Shown: positions 1 to 12,429 of the stretch, piece after piece
Numbering within the stretch: the stretch's first letter is position 1
How the letters are laid out: each line of letters opens with the position of its first letter
Assembly: GCF_050624435.1 (NCBI RefSeq)
Contig: NC_134539.1
Location: 47,896,001 to 47,960,000, forward strand
DNA length: 64,000 nt
Source: Tenrec ecaudatus
Lineage: Eukaryota > Chordata > Mammalia > Afrosoricida > Tenrecidae
Direction of reading: 5' to 3'
The notes under the pieces: generated by a model
Database searches by the model: none
Seen by the model: only the letters and a program-made list of their open reading frames with translations
Told to the model about the DNA's origin: nothing
Program-made: the position numbers and the translations under genes

Positions 1-850
1 TCACGGAGGACCTTCCTCTTTTTGGCTGCACCTCTACTTTACCAAGCATGATGTCCTTCTTTGGGGACTTGTTTCTCTTGACAATATGTCCAAAGTTTGT
101 CCACAGCCTCACCATCCTTGCCTCTAGGGAGCACTCTGGCCGTATTTCTTCCAAGACAGATTCGTTTGTCCTTTCAGCAGTCCATGGATGGCACTTTCAA
201 GATACTTCACCAGCACCACATTGCATAGATTCTTCTTTGGTCTTCCCTTCTACAATGTCTAACTTTCACTGGCCTATGAAGCAGTGGGAAAATACCTTGA
301 CTTGAGTCAGGTCTACGTTAGTCCTTTAAGTAACGTCCTTGATTTTAAGCACTCGAAAAAGGTCTTGTGCAGCAGATTTACCCAATCCAACACATCTTTT
401 GATCTCTTGGCTACTGCTTCCATGAGCATTGATTATAGATCCAAACAAAACAAAGTCTTTGGCAACTTCACATTTTTCTCCATTTATCAGGATGTTACCT
501 ATTGGTCCAGTTCTGAGGGTTTGGGTCTTGTTTACACTGAGTTGTAATCCACACTGAGGAGGGCAAGCCTTGATCTTCATCAGCAATTACTTCAAGTCTT
601 CCTCACTTTCAGCAATGTTGTGTCATTTGCATATCTCAGGTTGTTAATAAACCTTCCTCTAATTCTGATGCCACGTTCTTTTTCATATAAGCCAGATTCC
701 CTGGTGATTTGCTCAACATTCAGATTGAATCAGTAGGGTGAGAGGATATAACCCTGGTGCACACTTTCCTGATTTTAAACCATGCAGCCTACACTTGCTC
801 TGTTTGCACAATTGCTTCTTAACCCAAATATTATCATACAAAGTATAATT
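1..850 (-). mobile_element. RTE-type LINE (AfroLA/RTE1-like), reverse-transcriptase C-terminal part, runs off the left edge
   Basis: Read on the - strand this is the end of an RTE reverse transcriptase. A degenerate catalytic region (Tyr-Ala-Asn-Asp in place of YADD, near 620-640) is followed by LLMKIKACPPQCGLQLSVNK at 586-527 and the GPI...DFVLFGSIINAHGSSSQEIKR block. Near the left edge comes DIMLGKVEVQPKRGRSS, the conserved C-terminal block of RTE/BovB proteins. Stops and frameshifts show it is dead. The 3' end lies outside the window. It belongs to the same family as seven other copies here. Confidence 0.85.
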
Positions 851-1489
851 ATCAGAAAATTCAAAGCCTGCTTGCTAAAACTCAATTCAGTGTAACAGTA
901 CGGAGATGAATACAATCAATGTGAGCTTCTGAAGAACTTTTATTTAGGTGTTGACTTACCCAATAGACAAGGTAAGCACAGACTTACTTATGCTTATTTT
1001 CTAGTGTGTAGTGAGGTGTTTTTAAAACCATAGCAAGGATCCGGTTTCTAGGTATGGCTGGCTGCTGTTTTCCCCCAGCATCACAGTATCTTACTACAGA
1101 ATCAAAGCCTCTTCTCCAAGTTACAATCCCTGACAAATATAAAGTACCCAAGTCAGCAAAGTAAACATGGGTTTGCTTATGCTTTCTAACTAATCTGTAG
1201 TGAACAATTTGATGTTGATAATTGAAAAACCTTTCCTTGTTTATGTCCCATGATTTAGCAGAACCAAAAAAGTATGTGATTATATTAAAACAGGCTATGC
1301 CCAAACCCATTGTGATATTTACATTTTGTGCCAATTTGGGTGGGCTAGTACTCTCAAGAGTTTGACCGCTGAGGCCTCTCCCATGATGTGGCCTAACATA
1401 GTATAAACAACTCCATGGTGGGATCTGTTGTGAGCATCAGAACAGGTATAAAAGGATGAGGGGAAATAGCAGCCTTGTTCTCAGGTCTT

Positions 1490-1980
1490 GGCCTTGCTGC
1501 AATTGAAAATAAGTTACCACTCTCATGTCAACATCACTGAAGATATGGGTGCTAAAGAAAGTGTGGAGAATAAACCAGATGGTGCTGGGCTATGAAAAAG
1601 AATAGTGTTTGGGGTCTTAAAGGCATGTCTTCAAACAAGCAACCATGTAAGTGAAGCATCAACTAAGTCCACATGGAAGATGGTCACGAGCCTGTGTGAT
1701 CCAAGGATTGTGCATAGTAAAATTCAAATCCAAAGGAAGGAGGGAATGGTATCAGAACTTAAATTCTGAACATATGGTTTTCAGAAGGCTCAGGATGGTA
1801 GTGGAAGCCCCAGATCTCTTTGTAGGGCACCCACGTGGGTCAAGCCTCTGGTGAATCCCCTTTGACCACAGTCCAGGAAGGTGGATAGTGTTGCTATCAG
1901 GCAGAGAGCACTGTAAAGTTGACATAGATAGGCTAAAATGTAACACCTTATCATTTCATCTCCCTTTGGACTCATTCTAA
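1490..1980 (+). mobile_element. Diverged L1 3'-UTR fragment, afrotherian type
   Basis: The stretch with GGGTCTTAAAGGCATG at 1612-1627 followed by ACATGGAAGATGG resembles, with many changes, the better-preserved copies at 4880-6165 (there ACATGGAAGAAGCACACC). It carries no open frame of note and is taken as an old L1 3' end in + orientation. Boundaries are approximate. Confidence 0.45.
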
Positions 1981-2694
1981 AGTTGTTTCAGATTTTAATA
2001 ATTTCTGCTATTTTTTCTATTGAGGCTTTTCTGTTTTGTCTTGTCATTGTTGTTGCTGGTCTTTAGTTCAGTTTATTTATTTGCTTCCTGGTTGTCTTTT
2101 TTATATTTTCTGTATGTGAAATTCAGGGTAGGCACATCTATAGAAACAGTAGCTGAATTAATAATTACCTAATGGCCTGACAGGAGAGGTGGGGGGGAAA
2201 TGTGGAGATAACCGTGAGTACTAGAAGAATATGTTCTGAGATGGATTTTGGAGATGATTGCATCAGTCTTACTGTGATTAAACAAAGTCTGTAGTATGTG
2301 AAGTATATGGCACTAAAACTCTTAAAATGTAAAATTTATTGAGATTCCTTGAGTGTGTGCCTTATGGTTATTTAAGCAGACTCTGTGGGAAGGGTTTTCC
2401 CTTCTTTCTGGGTCTGGATGTTGTATCTATCTCACTGACCTTCAGTTCTTTGAACTTGAGCTCACTATGTTGCCTGAAGACCCCGAGAGCTATCAGTGGC
2501 CTTCAATATAACCATATTACTTGGATTAATTCATCTCTGCCTCCACCAGCCTGTGGTCTTCTTACTTCCTGGCTCTCCAGCCCTAGAAGCTACGTGAGTC
2601 AAGAAAAGCCTCCAGCCCTACATCTGACCCAGAGACTTGAACCAGGTTAGAGCTATCTGCTGCTAAAACTATATGGGTCATTTCCTTGATATAA

Positions 2695-2697
<3 letters not shown>

Positions 2698-2748
<51 letters not shown>
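2698..2748. repeat. (CT)n / (CTAT)n microsatellite
   Basis: About 33 bases of CT dinucleotide pass into several CTAT units. The tract borders the palindromic AT-rich repeat that starts at 2752. Confidence 0.97.
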
Positions 2749-2750
<2 letters not shown>

Positions 2751-2751
2751 T

Positions 2752-2788
2752 CCATAATTCATTATGACAGATTTCTCTGCCAAGAACT

Positions 2789-2840
<52 letters not shown>

Positions 2841-2873
2841 CTTGGCAGAGAAATCTGTCATAATGAATTATGG
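2752..2873. repeat. Perfect 36-bp inverted repeat around an (AT)n tract (palindromic AT-rich repeat)
   Basis: The left arm 2752-2787 and right arm 2838-2873 are exact reverse complements over 36 bp, each containing TTTCTCTGCCAAGAAC or its complement. The 50-bp spacer is TGGC plus an AT tract, itself self-complementary, so one strand can fold into a hairpin about 120 nt long. Outside the arms the match stops. Such palindromes extrude cruciforms and are deletion-prone; perfect arms imply recent origin or a fold-back artefact of sequencing or assembly. Confidence 0.95.
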
Positions 2874-3299
2874 ACAAAATATTCAAGATGAAAAACTTGT
2901 AAAAATTAGAATAGAAGAAAACAACGCAGCTCTAGAGAAGTAGATACTATTTTTGTGTTCATTTGTTTCATTTTGTTCCCATGGCCTTGCTCTTTATCCA
3001 TTCACTATATATTTCTTCAGTGTCTAATATGAAGGGCCTTCCAAAAGTTTGTGAAAAAAATGGAAGTGAACGTGGAAATTTTCCACAGATTTTTTGATAT
3101 TCCCTCATTTGTGCAAAGAAGTGTGCTAGGACTAGTCGTTGACACTAAGGGCCTGACTAGAGGGTAATTAAACAGAATTTTGTAATTTGAAACATTGAGA
3201 GTTTCCTCATCAAATATTTAATAAAAATTAAAAAAAATAGTATCTATCAAAAGTGCAGTGGACAGACCTAGAATTATGTATAGATGTTTTCCCCCTCTT

Positions 3300-3870
3300 T
3301 CTTTCTTTATTTCTCACAATTAGATCTTGTGTGATCTCCTCATTCTTGCTGTTTTATCTGCCTATATAAGATGAAGCAAGCCTGAGGAGAAAGCAACAGG
3401 GGGATTATGAGGGAGGATGTGGTGGGGGAAGGGAGCGGTGAGCAAACAACACCATGGAGAGGGGAACAACTAGGGAATTAAAATGAATGGCGAGGGGGAG
3501 CATAGGGACCCTGGTGGTGTTGGAGCAACAGTAATCTAGCCCAGAGGAATTACTGAGCGGCAAATGAAGGGCGAGGTTGATAGTGGGGCAGGAGGAAGGT
3601 AAAAGAAACAGAGGGAATATCTAGGAAGCAACACCATTGATAGAGGTAGAAACATAGTTGTGTACATATATAACTACATTAATGTATATAAAAGGAGGTA
3701 TTGGCCTATGCACATATATTTATATGACAATATATCGAGGATGTAGATAGACTTGCAGCCTCTCCTCAAGCCCTCCCTCAATGTAAGAACACAGTTTTTC
3801 TAACCTGGCATTCTGTGATGCTCACATCCTGACACAATGATAATGATGTTCTTAGTCCTGATATGACTTC
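3300..3870 (+). mobile_element. L1 3'-UTR copy, lineage-specific (first of two in direct orientation)
   Basis: It aligns by eye with 4930-5400: both contain GCAAGCCTGAGGAGAAAGCAA, the AGCAAACAA block and GGAATTACT. Both then share GGAGGAAGGTAAAAG and CAATGTAAGAACAC or CAATGCAAGAACAC. No coding potential is visible. Together they suggest an L1 3' UTR at least 1.2 kb long. Confidence 0.65.
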
Positions 3871-4255
3871 TAGATGATTGATTTTTGTTCTCTGTGTTTT
3901 ATGGATTAAAATGTTTTTAAAAGAAATAATGAACAACTACAATCAGAAAAAAATTGCTTTTAAAAATGTTTTTTTTAACAATGTGAGAGAACAGAGGGCT
4001 GAGGAGCACAGCCGTGCCTTGAAGTCCCCTAGTCTTCCTTCGTCCAGAGGGACAACAGCCCACAACCATCCATCTCATCAGGACCTATGAGAACTATCCC
4101 GGCTCGCTCTTGCTCTGCCCCAACACTGAACCCACACCCCCGAAAACAAAACTTCCAGAAATGCCACTTTACTCAGGAAGACAGGAAATCACAAATAATG
4201 AGATGACATCTTCTTGGGGACATATCGTAGTAATTCATTAAAGAAATATATAAAA

Positions 4256-4445
4256 CTCCCTGCCACCAAGTCGGTTGCACTCAGAGGGAACCTGGAGATC
4301 AGGGTAGATCTGTCCTTGTGAGAGTTTGAGACGCCAACTCTACAAGAAGAGGAAGTCCGGTCTTCCTCCAGCAGGGCAGCTGGGGGTTTCAAACTGCTGA
4401 CCTTGTGTTTAGCAGCCCAACGTGTAAACACCACATCACAGAGCT
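4256..4445 (-). mobile_element. AfroSINE
   Basis: The stretch contains the complement of the AfroSINE body: GCCACCAAGTCGGTTG near the left, and ACTGCTGACCTTGTG with TTAGCAGCCCAACG at the right. The SINE is tRNA-derived at its 5' end and specific to Afrotheria. Confidence 0.85.
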
Positions 4446-4879
4446 CACATTCTGCCCTTCAGGGTGGACCCTGCTCTGCGTTGATATTAAGCAACTTCTG
4501 GTCTGGCCTGTGGCCTCCGAAGTGAGGCTTTGAGAAAGCGTCAACAGTATTCATCGCTGCTGAGGCACAGAAAGGCCTATCGGGCCGACAACAGTTCGAG
4601 AAGTCCCCTCACTGGAGCACACTGCAACAGAGGACCGTACTGGGGACAAATGGGGGGGGGGGAGTGAGTCAGTCTGGACCCCCACAGCAGAGCCAACCGA
4701 GAAGGGAACATAACAGATTGGCAGCAGGAGCAAAGGAAGGCCACAAAGCCCCTGAGGAGCCCCAAATTGGACTTCAGGCCAGGAGGGGCAGTTCCCAGGA
4801 CCACTGGGGAGATAGTCATACAGGTCAGCAGATAGTCCTGGAATTATGTATACTTTCTCAGGGTTTATTCATTTTTTGC

Positions 4880-6165
4880 TAGTTATTATAACTATTTAGT
4901 CAATCTTTTGTTTTCTATTTCTCTCTGTTATTGTTGTTTTGACTACCGATATAAGATAGGCATGGGAAGCAAGCCTGAGGAGAAAGCAACTGGACCAATG
5001 GTTCTGGAGAGACTTGGGGGGAGAGAGGAAGTGAAGGAAGGGAGCAGGCAGCAAACAATGCCATAGATGGGGAAAACTAGGGAATTAAAAGCAATGAAGA
5101 AGAAGATATAGAGATCATGGGGGTGTTGGAGCAACACTAATCCAGTGGAGAGGAATTACTAAGAGGCAGAAGAAGGGCGAGCCTGAAGGTGGGAAAGGAG
5201 GAAGGTAAAAGGAAACAGTGGAAAGATCTAGAAAGCAAAGCTATGGATAGAGGTATAAACATAGGTGTACCTATGCATATGTACATATGGCAATACATTG
5301 AGAGAGTGGATGGACTTTGGGCCTCTGCTCAAGCCCTGTCTCAATGCAAGAACACTTTGTTCTAACAACCTGGCATTCTATGACGCTCACCCTGTTGGCA
5401 CGATCACTGAGGACAAAATGGGTGCATAAGGAAATATGATGAAGAAAGTGGATGATGCCTGGCTACCAAATATATAGCATCTGCAGTCTCAAGACTTGAT
5501 GTTAAACAAGTGGCCATCCAGCAGAGAAGCAACAAGCCCACATGGAAGAAGCACACCAGCCTGTGCGATCATGAGGTGTTCATGGGATTGTGTAAGAGGC
5601 ATCAGAAGACCACAAACAACAATAAAAGCACTGTTGAGAATGAGGGGGAATGGAGCAGAGACCCAATACCCATCTGTAGACAATAGGACATCCCTTCACA
5701 GAAGGGCCACAAGAAAAGGATGATTCAATCAGGGCACAGTATAGCACCGATGAGACACACAATATTCCTCCGGTTTCTTGAGACTTCCTCACCCCCCACT
5801 ATCATGACCCAGTGCTGCCTTTCACTGAGGCTAGACCAGAGCATGGACACAGATATAGATAAGAGCTCCTGACACACAGAAACCAGGTCAGATAAACCCC
5901 TCAGGAACAGAAATGTGAGTAGTGATACTAGGACGGTAGGGGGAAGGTGGGGAGAGAGGTGAAGAGAAAGGGGGAACTGGGACAAACAACAGAAACCATG
6001 GGGGAAGGGAGACAGTCGTCAGTGTAAGATATGAAAATAATAATAATTTATAAGTTATCAAGGGGTCACGAGGGTGGGAGGCAGGAGGGAAGGCAAAAAG
6101 AGGAGCTGATACCAAAGGCTCAAATAGAAAGTAAATGTTTAGAAAATAATAACACCAAAATGATC
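4880..6165 (+). mobile_element. Long L1 3'-UTR copy, lineage-specific
   Basis: The sequence runs from the GAGGAGAAAGCAAC block through CACATGGAAGAAGCACACC at 5541 to the purine-rich end near 6100. The second half is the reverse complement of the copy at 44912-45730, and the copies at 15519, 30345 and 43680 show the other end as CATTTTATTGGGGGCTC. Read in sense, that end is GAGCCCCCAATAAAATG, containing AATAAA, so this is the 3' end of an L1 with its polyadenylation signal. No ORF1 or ORF2 is attached here. Confidence 0.7.
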
Positions 6166-6169
6166 TTTT

Positions 6170-9100
6170 AAAAAAAGCATGGTTGCTTATGATAATCCTG
6201 GTGATTACCATCACACTACAAAAACAGATTTATCTCTGACATCATATTTTTAATAAATCATATCTCTGGAGAGTTCCAGGATTATGCACAAACTACATTT
6301 ATTATTTCTTGCATCAGTTAAGAAATCTCTCTCCAAAAATAGACTATGAATAAAATGGCCATGTCATCCTGATTCACTTGTGCAGTGTAATTATTTTAGA
6401 TCTGATGTGTGTGCGGAGGAGGGGTGGGGGTGAGGCTTACTCTCCCATGCGTATGTGGCTGAGCTGTTCAGCTGGGCAGAACTGCTAAATTGAAGAATTC
6501 ACTTTCATTACTGTGATGTACTTTTCAAAACTGGAAAAAGTTCTTGCCAAGCAGCCTCGCTTACACATTTCCTGATCCCTTTATCCACCATCGTGGCTGG
6601 AAGTGCTCAGTCCTATTTATAAATGATGCTAGAAGACGCACTGTTTAAGTTAGTCATGTAAAGAAGTAGGTTCATACCCTGTGTATGGAATAAGCAACAA
6701 TTGTCCAAGAAGGGGAAGAAAAACCTGGGTTTAGTAATTTTCTGATCACCTGGCAAGAAGACTAGTACTCTTGGGAAACAGTTTGCAAAGCTGTTTTTCA
6801 AAAAGTGGTGTTGTCCATGCAATCTAGTATGCCTTCGTTTTCTGATATGAGGATTCCATTAATCCAATTAAATTAAGCTAAAATACATCTAGTGAAGAAA
6901 TCCTCTAAAGACTCCTCTCATTTGTATGCTCATGTGAGCTCTTAGATCTGCAGATATGAACTATTTTTTTTGTCAAGGTCACCAGCAACCACCACGTGGC
7001 CAAATCAGGCTCAGACTTCTCATAATTGAGCTCCTTTCAGCAATATTCCCCCAACCTCGCATGCCACCTTGCCTCAGGAATGATTGTTTGAACTTGCCCC
7101 ACATTTTCTGCCAATAACTTCTCACTCTCTTTGGCCTGGTTAGCTTATTTTCTTTCCTAATAGAGCCTCTTAAATTGGCATCACTAAACTCTTCTTGGTC
7201 TCTCTCTCTCTCTTTTTGCTCCATCTCTACTCTCTCATGACAATCTCTGCTGTTCCCCTGTTCAACAGCATTAGCACACTGGAAAGTCCCAAATCCATAC
7301 TCATACTCCTGAGAGCCAGCACACACTCTCATCTGTGCTTGACATTTTGATCTTTATGTCACATCGACATTTCATTTCAGTGGTGCAAACCTAAAGTAGA
7401 GTGGCGAGTCTTTTCCATTTTTTCTCTTCTTCAGTTTTATGAATCTCAGCAAAGAACACTACATCCATCCAGTTATTCAGATAAAAAACCATGGGAATTA
7501 TTTTTTATTCCCCCTTCTGCCTCATAATCCTGTTTCCTAGCACCCAGATAGAAGCAGCAATCTTTTTAGAATTATATCTCCGAAGTGACATATCGTCACG
7601 TTTGCTGCAGATTATTCATTAAAAAGCCACCAATTCCAACCCGCATTCAAGGAGAGGGCATTCCACACTGGGAGCTATCCCAGAGGTTGTCCACCGTATG
7701 CCACCAAGGTAGGGGCAGGCTTGGTGAGGGCTGCTCGGATCCTCCTGAAATGCTCCAAGCTTTGCCAAGCATAGCTCTCCTCACATTACCCTAGGTCCCC
7801 GGCTAATGGAAGCAGTTGTCAGTGTTTCTTTTGGATCCCAGTGCCTGGCCCGGGCCCAGCAATGGTCTGCTGGATGGAATCAGATTGTGTGACTCTAAAC
7901 CCTAGTCAGAATACTATAACCAGTACAGACACTGGAGAAATAAAACTCATAAAATGGGATGTTTCTTTTGGAAGTGATCTAGTTCGGTGCTTTCCAGACG
8001 TCTCCACAGTGCCACAACACCGTATCTAATGTTTTGCAGGAATGTATGGTAGGGGATGGAGACACTCCAGTTATTACAATGAAGAAGGAAAGGGGAACCA
8101 GGTACCCATATCTAGGGTTGGAGACACTATCCTGGTAGGGTTTCTGGTGATGGTATTCGTTCCTGTGTCCCCCACAATAGGTTAGAAAAATCTGGACAAG
8201 GTTTCCCATTGGGGAAGACCGAGGAGACAAGGATAGAGACGGCAGAGCACGCAGGAACCCGTCTTAGTAGCAGAATCAAGGAAGAACATCTGCTTGCCAT
8301 GGTTGTGGGTTTCTAAATAATAAAAACCAGGAAAGACTCAATCAAATGTGCTCTTTTCTCACACAGAGAATATGGCCCACAGACTCCCGCCATTTTATCC
8401 TTAACGAGCTAGGTAAACAACATAGATAACGACTGTCATTATTTTCATAACATAGGCTTCAAGTGCCCAACACATGCAACTCCACTCCTGCTTTCTCTCC
8501 AGCAGTATTTACTTCCCAAGAATTCATTTGGTGTGATGTGAAGATTAATAAAATTAATCTTTTTTGATAGCTACCAGTTGACTTACTACCATTTGTGGAG
8601 CAAGTCGGTTTTTCTCTACTGATTTGATATGCTAATTTTTCATCTTCCAATGATTTGTCTATTCATATTCTTATATCCTGTGGCTTGTCTATCAGTTTGT
8701 CATACTGCGGTGGCCTGTGTGTTGCTGTGATGTTGGAAGCGATGCCAGTGGTATTTCAAATGCTCCCAAAGTGAACAGGCTTCAGTGGAGCACCTGACAA
8801 CAACATTCTTATATCATGCTATTTCATGCTATTTGAATTAATAAAGCTTTGAAATGCATTTATTTTAACATTAGTTGCTTGTTATGGGATTTCCACACCT
8901 CTCCCCTCTCTGCAATGTTCTCTAATGAGTTTGTTTGCTTAATCAGTGACTCTACGTGCACTGTAAAATGAGCTGTTGCTACTTTCAAATATCGAGTTTC
9001 ACTGAGTTTATCAGAATAGATAGAACATTTTCAGAGAGAAATGCTGTAGTTCTATTAAAACTGTGGCTTGTCAGTTTTCTTCACAGACTACACAGAACCC

Positions 9101-9250
9101 TGGTTGAAGACACTGCATTATAAATGAAACCTTACTATTACTAGTTTCCTGTTAGTGTCCGTATCGCTAGCTTCAAATGGGAGAATAGTCATTAAAGCTA
9201 GATACATGGAGTTAGTGTCAAATTGAGGTCCCCAGTGGTGATGATGGTAA
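6170..9250. other. 5' flank of MUSK without a recognised gene
   Basis: I see no coding exon, RNA gene or clearly classifiable repeat here. There is a short CT run near 7200-7212. The open frames are short and lack family resemblance. Confidence 0.5.
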
Positions 9251-9253
9251 TTA

Positions 9254-9540
9254 TTGCTAGACGTTATTAAGTGGTTCTGATTCATAGCACCCCTGTGGGT
9301 CACAGAATGAAACCCTGCCCACTTGTGTGCCATTCTCCCACTTGTTATGCTTTATCTCATTGTCGTAGCAACAATGCCAATTCACCTGTATTTATTTATT
9401 GCCAATTCATCGCGTTGAAGGTCTCCCTCTCTTTCAATGAACTTCCATTTTCCAAGCATGGTGTCCTTTTCCAAATACTGGGCTCTTGTGATAACATGCT
9501 CAAGGTGCATGCGAGGAAGCCTTGCCATCCGTGCTTCTGA
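9254..9540 (-). mobile_element. RTE-type LINE 3' end
   Basis: Reading leftward on the - strand it ends in the RTE 3' terminus, with ACTTAATAACGTCTAGCAA in place of the usual CCTAACAACAAC. Upstream are the complements of TCCAAGCATGGTGTCCTTTT and CTTGCCATCCGTGCTTCTGA, which belong to the C-terminal part of the reverse-transcriptase protein. Truncated at its 5' end and broken by stops. Confidence 0.7.
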
Positions 9541-9564
9541 GAGATGACAGTCACTCGCTCTCTC

Positions 9565-9690
9565 ACGAACGTCAAGTCCATTTCGACTCACGGCCACCCT
9601 GAAAGACAGGGTGGAGCTGTACCTTTGGCTTCTGAGACTGTAACTCTTTATGGGAATAGAAAGCTTCGTCTTTCTCTTGCAGTGAGGACG
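9565..9690 (-). mobile_element. AfroSINE, partial
   Basis: TCCATTTCGACTCACGG and the GACTGTAACTCTTTATGGG block are diagnostic of the SINE. It directly follows an RTE fragment and precedes a second, complete SINE. Confidence 0.85.
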
Positions 9691-9692
9691 AG

Positions 9693-9890
9693 CAAACAAC
9701 AACAAATTCACTGCCATCGAATCAATGCCTACTCATAATGACCCTATAGGACAGGGTAGAGCTGCCCGCTGGGGGTCTCTAAGACTGTAAATCTTGAAGA
9801 AGTAGAAAGCCTCATCTTTCTCCTCGGAAGTGGTTGGTGGTTTTGAACTGCTGAGCTTGTGGTTAGTAGCCCAACCACCAGGGAGCCAGT
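9693..9890 (-). mobile_element. AfroSINE, near complete, with (TTG)n tail
   Basis: It runs from the CAACAACAA tail at 9693 through CCTATAGGACAGGGTAGAGC to GTAGCCCAACCACCAGGG. It is one of the best-preserved SINE copies in the window. Confidence 0.92.
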
Positions 9891-10013
9891 GGTGATGGTA
9901 GTGGGAATATATTCTTTCTGATAAAAATCAACAAACACTAAATCCTTTCCATTGCTTGCCTACTTGTTCACCAAATTCACATATGCACACACACACATGG
10001 ACACACACACACT

Positions 10014-10155
10014 CTGCCATGGAGCCAATTCTGACTCCTGGTGCCTCTTTGGGATAGGGTAGAACGGCCCTTTTGAGCTCCCGAGGCTGAAACTCTTTAA
10101 GGGATTAAGCAGATTGGTTGAGAACCTCATAGTCCACGTCGGTGGCTGTAGGCTA
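10014..10155 (-). mobile_element. AfroSINE, partial
   Basis: GCCATGGAGCCAATTCTGACTC, then GGGATAGGGTAGAACGGCCC and GAAACTCTTTAAGGG, match the SINE body; the 5' part is lost. A short CA-rich stretch precedes it. Confidence 0.75.
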
Positions 10156-10309
10156 AGTAGGTAAAAGTGAATTAATTAAATTTCCATGTTACAGTCCTGT
10201 AGGCAGGAAAAGCAATGAATGAACATCAATCATTTCAGTTTCATGAGGACCTTCCTCATTTTCTAATTATTTTGAATAATCTTTAAAATATCATGAATTA
10301 GTTGGCGGT

Positions 10310-11310
10310 TGATAGAGAAAATCAAGTTTTCGATTGGACAATTCACACACATTCTGCTTTATGTCACTGACTACAATCCCTATAACGTGCCATCAGTTAT
10401 CCTCTTTCCTCGATGGGCTTCTTGATTCCATTTCTCCTTCTTCCCTAACCCTCCGGGCTTTGGCCTTGGCTTAACGGCAGCCCCTTTGACCTAAGAGGTT
10501 GATTAGTCTAAGATGTGCGCACACACACACCCCACTGTTATTTTCCCGCGCATGAGATTGTCTATTGGCTAGCTAAAAATTGAACCATGGGTATGAGTTC
10601 ATTTCTAGACCTAAGAGTAATTCAGGGCTACCATCCCAGGGGTTCCATCAGTAGCTATTTGATCACTCACTGGTCTTTTTTATGATTTTGATTTTTGTTC
10701 CACATTTTTCTCCCACTCTCTGCAGGACCTTTTCATGTGATCCCTTTCAAAGCCGTGGGTAGCAGTAGCCAGGCTCCATCTAGTTCTTCTGGAATTAGAG
10801 CTGCGGACACTGATGTTCAGTGTGGTCCATCGTCCACTGAACTAATTGTGCCTATGTGCCTTTCCTTTTCCTCACTCTTCTTGTCTTCAGACGTGGAGAG
10901 ACCCAGAATTGCACCTTAGATTGCTGCTCAGCAGCTTTTAAGACATCAGTCACGATTCACCCAAACGGGACACAGACATCTGTCCCTGTGGACTATGCTG
11001 TGCCAATTATCCTTGGTGTCCACTGATACTCTGGTCCTGAGTCCCCAGACCTAGAACTCATTCCATCAAGATGTTCGGTTATGTATAAGAGGTTTTCATA
11101 AGTCTGCTCTGTTTATTCTACCACATTCATGGCTATAGTTGCAACCAATATAAAGTACCAATACACAAATATCCTCTGTCAAACCTCTATGTGTCTGTGA
11201 ACATATCCCCACTCTCCATCCAACACCTATTCACCCTGTGTGTCTATCCACGAATCTACTCATAGATCGCCATGATTTTGGGATTGTGTATATAACAATA
11301 TTTCTAAGTT
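10310..11310 (-). mobile_element. Old L1 3'-UTR, copy A
   Basis: It shares a series of blocks with 21640-22560 and 57140-58075, for example TTCACACACATTCTGC, TTGCACCTTAGAT, and GGACTATGCTGTGCCAATTA. In the second copy the family is continuous with an antisense L1 3' region, so all three are read as - strand L1 tails. Confidence 0.6.
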
Positions 11311-11689
11311 TACAATATTGCCATTTGAAGAACAACAAAGAGCACCAAGTTGAGATACGCGATTCTTCCAGAATGGAAAGAGAAAGCCTTCCCTTAGAGC
11401 CAGGCCCCTATTTGAACCCTCAGCCTCCTAACGTAGGAAACGAAGTTTCCATTCATCACAGCCATCATTGTGGTACTTCTGTTATAGCAGCTTTGGGGGA
11501 CTAAGACAGACTGGATAACTCAGTCAGATGAGAGAGCTTGGAGCCATCCAGTCTTTGAACAAACACCATCTGCCTGCCACCATCTTTTTCCAGTCACTGG
11601 ATAAGCCTCACTTGCTGTCTTTGGTTTTTCAGTTGTATTCGTGAGAGCAGAAAGCAGAGACGCCACATATTTTAACTAAGCCTAGATGG

Positions 11690-12290
11690 GCCAAGAGATT
11701 TGGAAAGATCTGGCCAACCAACTGGAAGATATCTATATTTGTATCCATTTCAGTAAAGGTGACCCAGTAGAATGCAGCTTATTGAGCAATATCATTAATA
11801 TCCCACACAAGTTAAATTTTACTCAATTACCAAACAATTGCAGCAGTCTATTGACAGGGAGTGACCAGATATTCCACCCAGATCAGAGCTAGTGCTATCA
11901 TTACTGCTATCCAATAGATCTCATTTGAAAGCAGAGAGTATCAGGAAGATGGTCTGACTAAGCAAAGGCATTTGACTGTATGGATCACAGCAAACTTTAG
12001 CTACCATTGCAAAGAATGGGAATTTCAGAACATTCACTTTGCTCATGAAGAACCGGTACTGAGACAAAGTCAGTCATTTGAATAGAACAGGGGGATATTG
12101 AACGGTTTAAAGTCAGAACGGTGTGTGTCAAGGTTGGATTCTTTCACCACACTTATTCAATTTGTAGGCTAAGCACATAAGAGGAGGCATTAAACTGTAG
12201 GAAGAACAGGGCATCAGATTGGAGGAAAGCTCATTAACAACCTGTGTATCTCCAATACAAATGCAATGGTTTAGAAAAACCTTTTTGAAA
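11690..12290 (+). mobile_element. RTE-type LINE, central reverse-transcriptase region, degenerate
   Basis: Recognisable blocks occur in + order: TTTGGAAAGATCTGGCCAACC, then AATATCATTAATATCCCACA, TATTGACAGGGAGTGACCAG, and GAATGGGAATTTCAGAACA. Then come GGTTGGATTCTTTCACCACA and CTCATTAACAACCTG. These parallel the copy at 36575-37960. Multiple stops; 5' and 3' truncated. Confidence 0.8.
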
Positions 12291-12334
12291 TAAAAACCAA
12301 ACAAATAACCCAGACAGAGAAAAATTCGAGTTGG

Positions 12335-12427
12335 AAAAATACTCTATCATTTACTAGCTATAAGACATTGGATATATTTGGTAATTTCTCAAAAATTTAA
12401 ATTTCTTACCTGTAAAATAGATATTGA
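12335..12427 (+). repeat. MIR fragment
   Basis: TTTACTAGCTATAAGACATTGG followed by TTTCTTACCTGTAAAATAG is the MIR core and its downstream block, diverged as expected for this ancient SINE. Confidence 0.55.
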
Positions 12428-12429
12428 CT

